From the IMG/VR virus record IMGVR_UViG_3300047668_000712, positions 1-31,937 of that record: a stretch of 31,937 nt of DNA. One strand, written 5' to 3'. Numbering within the stretch: the stretch's first letter is position 1; every line of letters starts with the position of its first letter. Shown piece after piece: positions 1 through 4,503 of the stretch. The position numbers and the translations under genes are program-made. The DNA comes from a virus. The notes beneath the pieces were generated by a model. That model made no database searches. It was not told the DNA's origin and was given only the letters and a program-made list of their open reading frames with translations.

Positions 1-113
1 TTCAGACAAACAAAGAAAGTTAATTCAAGATTACTTAGAGTACTACTATTCTAAGCATCACAAATCAACTGAAAAATTATCTTTGAAAAATCAGTTAGAA
101 CTACTGTATCATT
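1..113. repeat. Terminal direct repeat, left copy (circular junction)
   Basis: These 113 bases are identical to the last 113 bases of the window (31825-31937). The repeat falls inside a small ORF that is intact only when the ends are joined. This is what an assembler gives for a circular or circularly permuted genome, so it is probably an assembly overlap. A true short terminal repeat cannot be excluded from sequence alone. Unit length after removing one copy is 31,824 bp. Confidence 0.95.
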
Positions 114-190
114 ACACGACACATTTAGCACCTTTGAATCAAGGACAAATTGCTCGTTTAAAGGGTACGAATATGAAAAACAGTAATTAA
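2..190 (+). CDS. Small early-type protein, 3' part (gene crosses the circular junction)
   Basis: This is the C-terminal part of a 65-aa protein whose ATG is at 31817 at the other end of the window; joining the 113-bp overlap restores one uninterrupted frame that stops with TAA at 188-190. The protein starts MKISDKQRKLIQDYLEYYY, is rich in Lys, Gln and Leu, and looks mostly helical. I recognise no family. It is the first gene behind the composite early promoter at 31735-31777 and has an AGAACA box two bases before its start, so early expression is likely. A GC hairpin (200-217) follows the stop codon directly. Confidence 0.8.
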   Translation, partial: SDKQRKLIQDYLEYYYSKHHKSTEKLSLKNQLELLYHYTTHLAPLNQGQIARLKGTNMKNSN

Positions 191-199
191 TAATAATCA

Positions 200-217
200 G
201 GGGGGAAACCCCCTTTT
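200..217 (+). terminator. G5/C5 hairpin with GAAA loop and T tract
   Basis: G200-G204 pairs with C209-C213 around a GAAA tetraloop, followed by TTTT. It sits just after the stop codon at 190, in the context TAATAATCAGGGG that recurs at 1395 and 24975. The T tract is short and the next start codon is only 12 nt downstream, so it may be a leaky terminator or an RNA-processing or stability hairpin rather than a full stop. Confidence 0.6.
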
Positions 218-229
218 AAATTTTAAATT

Positions 230-442
230 ATGAATCAGTCTTTAGATATTTTGAATAACCCAAATGAGATTTTTGAAAATGATTTTTGCATCATTAATTT
301 ATGGACAGAGCATATTACTTGGAAACCTGCTAAATTTAATCCTAAGATGGAAAAAATGATTTACTATTGGTTGGACGAAAAAAGAATTAATAAAAATAAG
401 GTTTCAGAATACGTTTCAATATTTCACTATTACAATAAATAA
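230..442 (+). CDS. Small hypothetical protein (70 aa)
   Basis: Unrecognised protein of 70 aa, rich in Asn, Lys, Trp and Tyr, with no signal peptide or membrane segment. The ATG follows an A/T-only leader (AAATTTTAAATT) with no Shine-Dalgarno sequence, the usual situation in this genome. It lies second in the run of small early-type genes, between the hairpin at 200-217 and a structured intergenic segment at 454-503. Its coding status rests on the open frame, tight packing and codon use like its neighbours. Confidence 0.65.
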   Translation: MNQSLDILNNPNEIFENDFCIINLWTEHITWKPAKFNPKMEKMIYYWLDEKRINKNKVSEYVSIFHYYNK

Positions 443-453
443 TAATTTAAGTA

Positions 454-503
454 GGTGTAGCTGACTTTTAATACTGTCGCAAGTTATGAGGTATGGCTAC
501 ATC
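454..503 (+). ncRNA. Candidate structured RNA element between small genes
   Basis: GGTGTAGC (454-461) pairs with GCTACATC (496-503), 8 bp including one G-U pair. Directly inside, TGACTT (462-467) pairs with AAGTTA (481-486), 6 bp including one G-U pair, around a 13-nt loop, leaving a 9-nt bulge (487-495) on the 3' side. Five T residues follow within a few bases. It occupies the gap before the Cys-rich gene at 525. It could be a weak terminator or a cis-regulatory leader. No known RNA family is recognised, and without homologues there is no covariation support. Confidence 0.35.
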
Positions 504-524
504 ACTTTTTAAAATATAATAGAT

Positions 525-761
525 ATGGAAAGCAATTGTTGTGGTGCTGAACCGAGTTATCTTAGTGATGAACTATGTGGCGAGTGTTTAGAATGGGCTG
601 AGTTTGAAGACGAAGATACAGTTAAATGTGAAATGTGTAATTACGAAAACCATATAGACAATTTTTGTTGTGGTGGTGAAGATTGCGGAATACCTTTAGA
701 TTTAGAAATAACAGAAAACTCTTTTGGGTTGCCTGAAATTAAACAAAAAAATATATGTTAG
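525..761 (+). CDS. Cys-rich zinc-ribbon-like small protein
   Basis: This 78-aa acidic protein has its cysteines in clusters: CC near residue 5, CxxC at 18-21, CxxC at 35-38, and a CC...C group near 48-54. Such paired cysteines suggest one or two zinc-binding knuckles, as in small phage zinc-ribbon proteins, but I cannot name a family. The stop codon overlaps the start of a tiny hydrophobic ORF (755-850), suggesting translational coupling. It is part of the early-type small-gene run, and a candidate structured RNA lies just upstream. Function unknown. Confidence 0.75.
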   Translation: MESNCCGAEPSYLSDELCGECLEWAEFEDEDTVKCEMCNYENHIDNFCCGGEDCGIPLDLEITENSFGLPEIKQKNIC

Positions 762-850
762 TAGTTATTAAGGTAGTTTTATGGTACACATTAGCTAGGG
801 CTTTTATGTGGCTAGGTGCGAAAATGAATCAGGATAAAGACACATTTTAA
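755..850 (+). CDS. Tiny putative membrane peptide (31 aa)
   Basis: The ATG at 755 lies within the last codons of the Cys-rich gene (7-nt overlap). The product begins MLVVIKVVLWYTLARAFMWL, an almost continuous hydrophobic helix, and ends in a short charged tail. This is compatible with a single-pass membrane peptide. At this length chance cannot be excluded; the coupled overlap and the composite promoter starting only 18 nt after its stop are the main support. Function unknown. Confidence 0.45.
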   Translation: MLVVIKVVLWYTLARAFMWLGAKMNQDKDTF

Positions 851-867
851 AAACTTTTTAAAAATAA

Positions 868-929
868 GTTATAAAATGTTTTGTTAATAAGAATAAAAGT
901 ATTATCTTTGAGTAATGGCAATTAAGTCA
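868..929 (+). promoter_or_regulatory. Composite early promoter, copy 1
   Basis: The -33 box TTTG (880-883) and -7 box TATCTTTG (903-910) are 19 nt apart, matching the Bacteroidetes promoter consensus. The -33 box lies inside a GTTAT-N14-ATAAG inverted-repeat frame (868-891). TGGCAATTAAGTCA (916-929) begins exactly 6 nt after the last base of the -7 box, at or just past the expected start of transcription. The same layout recurs at 24575-24636 and 31735-31796, and without the downstream box at 31105-31147. It should drive 947 onward. Confidence 0.85.
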
Positions 930-946
930 TACGTAAATCAGAACAA

Positions 947-1177
947 ATGTATACTCAAAATTATTTAAATTCAAAATCTAAAGTTGAAATATTGCAAGTT
1001 GCTTTTAATAATTCACCATCTCAAAAAACTGCAATTGCTTTAACTAAGGCAAAAATTGAATTAGAAGAATTATCATATAATCATTTAATGTTTACTTTAG
1101 AATATAGAGAAGCAAAACAACAAGCCTCTGTTAATTCATTAGTTGAATGTTTAGTAAATGGAAATTTTAGAAAATAA
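947..1177 (+). CDS. Small early-type protein (76 aa)
   Basis: First gene behind the composite promoter at 868-910. An AGAACA box (940-945) ends one base before the ATG. The protein looks largely helical (residues 24-65 have a Leu/Ala/Glu/Lys pattern), is soluble, and has a single Cys near 68. No family recognised. Promoter-proximal position suggests immediate early expression and perhaps a role in host takeover, but that is inference from position only. Confidence 0.7.
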   Translation: MYTQNYLNSKSKVEILQVAFNNSPSQKTAIALTKAKIELEELSYNHLMFTLEYREAKQQASVNSLVECLVNGNFRK

Positions 1178-1202
1178 TAATTAATAATTAAAATCAGAAA
1201 TT

Positions 1203-1391
1203 ATGAAAACTTTAAGAACGATTACATTAGGAAAAGTAGAAATCAGATTAGACCAAGTATCTTCAAACGGAACAGTTTTAGGTTATATGATAAGTAAATT
1301 TGAAGATGGATTAAGATATTATTTATCTTCGCCAACTACCATAGAAGAAACAAAAGAACATTTTGCATTTTATATTAATGTATATAAATAA
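1203..1391 (+). CDS. Small early-type protein (62 aa)
   Basis: Unrecognised 62-aa protein with alternating hydrophobic residues in its first half (TLRTITLGKVEIRL), suggesting a small beta-rich fold. It follows the 947 gene by 25 nt and its leader contains AGAAAT, a variant of the AGAACA box. Its stop codon is followed directly by the TAATAATAATCA plus GGGG/CCCC hairpin cassette at 1401-1420. Confidence 0.65.
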   Translation: MKTLRTITLGKVEIRLDQVSSNGTVLGYMISKFEDGLRYYLSSPTTIEETKEHFAFYINVYK

Positions 1392-1400
1392 TAATAATCA

Positions 1401-1420
1401 GGGGTTTCAAAGCCCCTTTT
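1401..1420 (+). terminator. GGGG/CCCC hairpin with TTTT
   Basis: GGGG (1401-1404) pairs with CCCC (1413-1416) around an 8-nt TTTCAAAG loop, followed by TTTT. It is preceded by AATAATAATCA immediately after a stop codon. The element matches those at 200-217 and 24981-25000 in stem, flanks and position. It probably acts as a weak terminator or processing hairpin; the next ATG is 13 nt downstream. Confidence 0.55.
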
Positions 1421-1433
1421 AAATTTTAAAATT

Positions 1434-1559
1434 ATGGAATGGTATGACGATTTAAACCCAATAGATAGATTAGGCGGTGAATGTGGGACTTGTGGAACTG
1501 AAATAGATGTGGATAAGGATTTTTGCTCAAGTACCTGCTATGAAGCCGATATGAGGTAA
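1434..1559 (+). CDS. Tiny Cys-rich zinc-knuckle-like protein (41 aa)
   Basis: The protein is 41 aa, acidic, with CGTC at 17-20 and CSSTC at 31-35. The CxxC...CxxxC spacing fits a single zinc knuckle resembling the four-Cys end motifs of small phage zinc-finger proteins. The ATG follows an A/T-only leader downstream of the 1401 hairpin. A sequence identical to a DnaA box occurs inside it at 1508-1516, but as coding sequence this may be coincidence. It is the last small gene before the terminator/attenuator at 1614-1692 and the tail operon. Confidence 0.6.
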   Translation: MEWYDDLNPIDRLGGECGTCGTEIDVDKDFCSSTCYEADMR

Positions 1560-1613
1560 AGAGGTATAAATATAACAATATAGTGTAAGTATAAAATTGG
1601 GTTGCTTACTCTT

Positions 1614-1692
1614 AAAGGATAGTCCTTTTGGCATAAATCTAAATAAACAAAATTGTTTAAAGGGTGGTCAGAAATGGCTATCCTTTTTTTTT
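1614..1692 (+). terminator. Intrinsic terminator with competing upstream pairings (possible attenuator)
   Basis: AAAGGGTGGTCA (1659-1670) and TGGCTATCCTTT (1675-1686) form a 12-bp stem (three G-U pairs) closed by a GAAA tetraloop. The T tract runs from 1684 to 1692. Upstream, AAAGGATAG (1614-1622) can pair with CTATCCTTT (1678-1686) for 9 bp. TCCTTT (1623-1628) can pair either with AAAGGA (1614-1619) or with AAAGGG (1659-1664). These alternatives are mutually exclusive with the terminator in the manner of an attenuator. The terminator is well supported; regulation is inferred. Confidence 0.8.
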
Positions 1693-1725
1693 GTATATTT
1701 ACTTTTATAAAAAACAAAATTAAAT

Positions 1726-1735
1726 ACGTTATATA
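1726..1735 (+). promoter_or_regulatory. Late-type element ACGTTATATA, copy 1
   Basis: ACGTTATATA lies three bases before the ATG at 1739, the first gene of the tail module, and downstream of the terminator at 1659-1692. Copies sit at 8981, 9773 (variant), 12136 and 27544, always just before a start codon. Copies 1 and 2 share 19 identical bases around the core. It may be a phage late promoter giving nearly leaderless mRNAs, or a translation signal. Confidence 0.6.
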
Positions 1736-1738
1736 AGT

Positions 1739-2386
1739 ATGATTAAATTAACAATTCCAACATCACTAAAAGATATAACCTTAAGGGATTATAAAAAATT
1801 CTTAGATGTTGAAAAAGAAAACAAAGGCGACAGATTTCTAAATGCTAAACTAATACATATATTTTGCAAAATCAGTCTTGAAAAAGTTATGCTTTTAGAG
1901 TTAAAGGATGCAGAAGATATTGTAAAAACAATAAGCGATATGTTTAACGAAAAACCTGCATTGGTTAAAAAGTTTAAAATAGGAAAAACTGAATATGGTT
2001 TTCACCCTGAATTAGATTCATTAACTTTAGGTGAATACATTGACCTTGACACTTTTATAGGCGATTGGGACAATATGGAAAAAGCAATGAATGTGCTTTA
2101 CAGACCGATTTTAGTAAGTGTAAAAGAAAGATATTCTATTGATGAATATAATGTAGATAATTTTGCTGATGCTTTGGATATGCCGATGGATGCTGTTATG
2201 AGTTCTATTTTTTTTTTGTGGAATTTAGGGCTAGAATTATCAACAGTTATGACGAATTATTTGGACAGTCAGGAGGTGGAACACTTGACGCAGCATCTCA
2301 ATTCACAAGCAAATGGGGTTGGTACGGAACAATTTTTGCACTCGCTCAGGGCGACCTTAGACGATTTCAAGATATCACTAAATTAA
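1739..2386 (+). CDS. Putative tail assembly chaperone, zero-frame product
   Basis: This 215-aa soluble protein begins MIKLTIPTSLKDITLRDY. It is first in the tail module and is followed by an ORF in the -1 frame that overlaps its last 169 nt. A run of ten T residues (2208-2217) containing T TTT TTG (2212-2218) lies at the point where the second frame opens. This two-frame arrangement ahead of tail genes is the hallmark of tail assembly chaperones (lambda G/GT type), which bind the tape measure during tail polymerisation. Sequence similarity to that family is not obvious to me, so the call rests on architecture and position. A homopolymer sequencing error is the main alternative. Confidence 0.6.
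   Translation: MIKLTIPTSLKDITLRDYKKFLDVEKENKGDRFLNAKLIHIFCKISLEKVMLLELKDAEDIVKTISDMFNEKPALVKKFKIGKTEYGFHPELDSLTLGEYIDLDTFIGDWDNMEKAMNVLYRPILVSVKERYSIDEYNVDNFADALDMPMDAVMSSIFFLWNLGLELSTVMTNYLDSQEVEHLTQHLNSQANGVGTEQFLHSLRATLDDFKISLN
2212..2218 (+). other. Candidate -1 ribosomal frameshift site T TTT TTG
   Basis: In the zero frame the codons here read TTT TTG TGG. Slipping one base back gives TTT TTT then GTG GAA, continuing into the ORF that ends at 2472. T TTT TTG fits the X XXY YYZ slippery pattern. I see no obvious strong hairpin directly downstream, though tail chaperone frameshifts do not always need one. The run of ten T residues is also a likely place for sequencing error. Confidence 0.55.
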
Positions 2387-2472
2387 CTATGCACGAATGT
2401 TTTATGATGCTTTCTTTTCTGAAAGACAAGGCAGATGTAGAATCTAAAGAAATTAGAAAAAAATTCAATTAA
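2218..2472 (+). CDS. -1 frame extension of the tail assembly chaperone
   Basis: This frame opens right at the T run and ends at 2472, overlapping the ATG of the next gene. It contains a distinctive protein-like segment (FTSKWGWYGTIFALAQGD) followed by a charged helical tail, unlike the shadow of another gene. No ATG occurs until near codon 57, so independent initiation would need the GTG at 2218; fusion by -1 frameshift from the 1739 gene is more likely and would give a product of about 244 aa. In lambda-like phages the extended chaperone contacts tail-tube protein. Confidence 0.6.
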   Translation: MEFRARIINSYDELFGQSGGGTLDAASQFTSKWGWYGTIFALAQGDLRRFQDITKLTMHECFMMLSFLKDKADVESKEIRKKFN

Positions 2473-2942
2473 TGGCAAATCAAGGCGTAAGAGGTTTTTA
2501 TCAATTAACAGAAACGATAAAAGAAGAACTTTTAAGGGACGTAAATATCAATACTGTTACAACGGGAGATATTACAGATGTTAATTTAAACAAGCAGGAT
2601 ATGTTCCCACTAGGGCATATTATAATTAATAGCGTAACTGACGATGAAAATGTTTTAAATTTTAATATAAGTATTTTGGCTTGTGATATTGTAGACCAAA
2701 GTAAAGAACTAACGGTTGACAGGTTCGTTGGCAATAATAATGTTCAAGATATCCTTAACACACAATTGGCTGTCTTAAACCGTCTTATTCAGCGTTTAAG
2801 AAAGGGAACTCTTTACACAGAGATGTATCAATTAAACGGAAGCCCAAGTTTAACCCCTTTTTATGACAGATTTGAAAACCAATTAGCAGGTTGGACTGCA
2901 ACAATGGATATACAGATTTACAATGACATTTATATTTGCTAA
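2472..2942 (+). CDS. Phage tail-completion-like structural protein
   Basis: The 156-aa protein has no membrane segment or cysteine-rich motif. The C-terminal part (FENQLAGWTATMDIQIYND) has the beta-strand style typical of small tail terminator or completion proteins in Bacteroidetes phages. The ATG overlaps the last base of the upstream frame, and the next gene begins directly after its stop, so it is tightly co-translated in the tail module. Assignment as a tail terminator is inference from size and place; minor head-tail joining protein is the alternative. Confidence 0.6.
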   Translation: MANQGVRGFYQLTETIKEELLRDVNINTVTTGDITDVNLNKQDMFPLGHIIINSVTDDENVLNFNISILACDIVDQSKELTVDRFVGNNNVQDILNTQLAVLNRLIQRLRKGTLYTEMYQLNGSPSLTPFYDRFENQLAGWTATMDIQIYNDIYIC

Positions 2943-3476
2943 ATGAAAAACAAATTATTAGAAAAAGTTTTAGACAATTTTGCTTCACAAGTGGTTTCAA
3001 GTGCTAAAAAAAATTTAGTAGATGAAAAAAAAAGCAGAGGTGATTTATATAAAACTTTAAAATATGAGGTTACGGTATCAAAAGATTTATTTTTAATTGA
3101 TTTTTTAATGGAACCGTACGGTGTATTTGTGGACAAAGGAGTGAAGGGAAAAACCTCAACATACCCTGAAACACAGACAGCATTATCAAAATTTCAATAC
3201 GGAAGCGGTACAGGACCAAAAGGTGGTTTAACGAAGGGCATAAAAAATTGGCTTAATAAGAAAAAGTTTCAATGGCGAGACAAAGCTACGGGCAGATTTT
3301 TAAGTTATGATGCTATGAGTTATTTAATAGCAAGAAGTATATATAACAAAGGAATAAAAGCAACGATGTTTTTTTCAAAACCTTACGAACAATCACTAAA
3401 AGGATTAGATTCTAAAATTACAAAATCTTTCTTTTTAGATGTAGAAAATGCAATAATACTAGGAACAAAAAAATAA
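2943..3476 (+). CDS. HK97 gp10-like tail/neck protein (putative)
   Basis: The protein is 177 aa and basic. An N-terminal helical segment (residues 1-30) is followed by YGVFVDKGVKGK near 59-70, similar in style to the gp10-type neck/tail-completion proteins, whose members often carry a Tyr..Phe.(D/E).G motif. A Lys/Gly/Thr-rich middle and a helical end follow. Its start directly abuts the previous stop codon, and the capsid-tail joining family commonly occurs next to a tail terminator. Not certain from sequence alone. Confidence 0.5.
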   Translation: MKNKLLEKVLDNFASQVVSSAKKNLVDEKKSRGDLYKTLKYEVTVSKDLFLIDFLMEPYGVFVDKGVKGKTSTYPETQTALSKFQYGSGTGPKGGLTKGIKNWLNKKKFQWRDKATGRFLSYDAMSYLIARSIYNKGIKATMFFSKPYEQSLKGLDSKITKSFFLDVENAIILGTKK

Positions 3477-3479
3477 ACA

Positions 3480-4487
3480 ATGGCACTAATAGCATTAAGA
3501 AACCCACAATTCAAATCCATTTTAATACCTTCAGGAGTGCTGTCAGTATCACTTGACATTACAATTAACACAGTTTTAATTTATAGGATTGTAAAAAACG
3601 TGGCTCAAGGTGAAACAGCATCATTTGATATATCAGAGATTTCAAGGGATTACCTAAACATTACTTACGCATCAGGTTATGGTGCTCAAACGGTTGCAAT
3701 TAATACGGTAATAACAAAATATTCAGGTGCCAATGCAACAGGAACAATTGTAGGCTCTGCAGTAAATTCATCAGACATAGGAGTTGAGGCATACGGAACT
3801 TTTTTAGAAGGTGTAAATCCTACATTGCCATTTTTAGATTCTAGTCCAACTTGGCTAATATCAAAAAATTATTCAAATAATATACACGAAATATTTGTAC
3901 CTGAAAATACAAGTGGCACAATACCTTATATTTATGATGGTGGACAGGGTGATATAATAGGGGTGGTAAATTTTAGTAGCACAGATGATGAAGTAGATGG
4001 CGCACCAAATGTAAATACTGACGTAAAAATTAATAGAATAAATTGCACAAAATACGGAATAGGTACAAAGGTTATTTTTATAAATAAATTTGGAGTTCAG
4101 CAAGACCTTTGGTTTTTCTTAAAAAGCACTAAAAAACTAAATAAAACAAGTACTGATTACAGTTCAAACACATTGATTTTATCAGGGGGTAGCACATCAT
4201 ACGGATTAAAAAATGCTTCTAAAAAAATATTTAATACTCAAGCCAAACAATCTCAAACTTTAAGTTCAGGTTTTTATCCTGAATTTGCGGTTGAATATTT
4301 TGAGCAACTATTATTAAGCGAGTACGTTTGGATTGAAAGAACAATTGAAGCAAACGGCACTGTTACACAAGTTCCTGCAATAGTAAAGAGTTCAAGTATT
4401 GAAATTAAAAAGTCTGTAAATGATAGGCTAATAGAATACACAATAGAATTTGAAGATGCTTTTGACTACATAAATAACATACGATAA
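3480..4487 (+). CDS. Tail-associated structural protein (335 aa)
   Basis: Long beta-rich protein with many Ser, Thr, Asn and Ile, no membrane segment and almost no Cys, typical of virion proteins. The C-terminal quarter has alternating strand patterns (SSSIEIKKSVNDRLIEYTIEFEDAF without interruption of polarity). It sits between two tail-completion genes and the very large FN3 protein, so a distal-tail, baseplate or tail-tip role is plausible. I do not recognise a named family. The major tail-tube candidate is elsewhere (11516). Confidence 0.6.
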   Translation: MALIALRNPQFKSILIPSGVLSVSLDITINTVLIYRIVKNVAQGETASFDISEISRDYLNITYASGYGAQTVAINTVITKYSGANATGTIVGSAVNSSDIGVEAYGTFLEGVNPTLPFLDSSPTWLISKNYSNNIHEIFVPENTSGTIPYIYDGGQGDIIGVVNFSSTDDEVDGAPNVNTDVKINRINCTKYGIGTKVIFINKFGVQQDLWFFLKSTKKLNKTSTDYSSNTLILSGGSTSYGLKNASKKIFNTQAKQSQTLSSGFYPEFAVEYFEQLLLSEYVWIERTIEANGTVTQVPAIVKSSSIEIKKSVNDRLIEYTIEFEDAFDYINNIR

Positions 4488-4503
4488 CATAGAAATAACA
4501 TAG

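Noticed and set aside
1508-1516. Third exact DnaA box
   Set aside because: It is inside the coding sequence of the 1434 gene without promoter context, so I count it as possibly coincidental and do not annotate it as a site.
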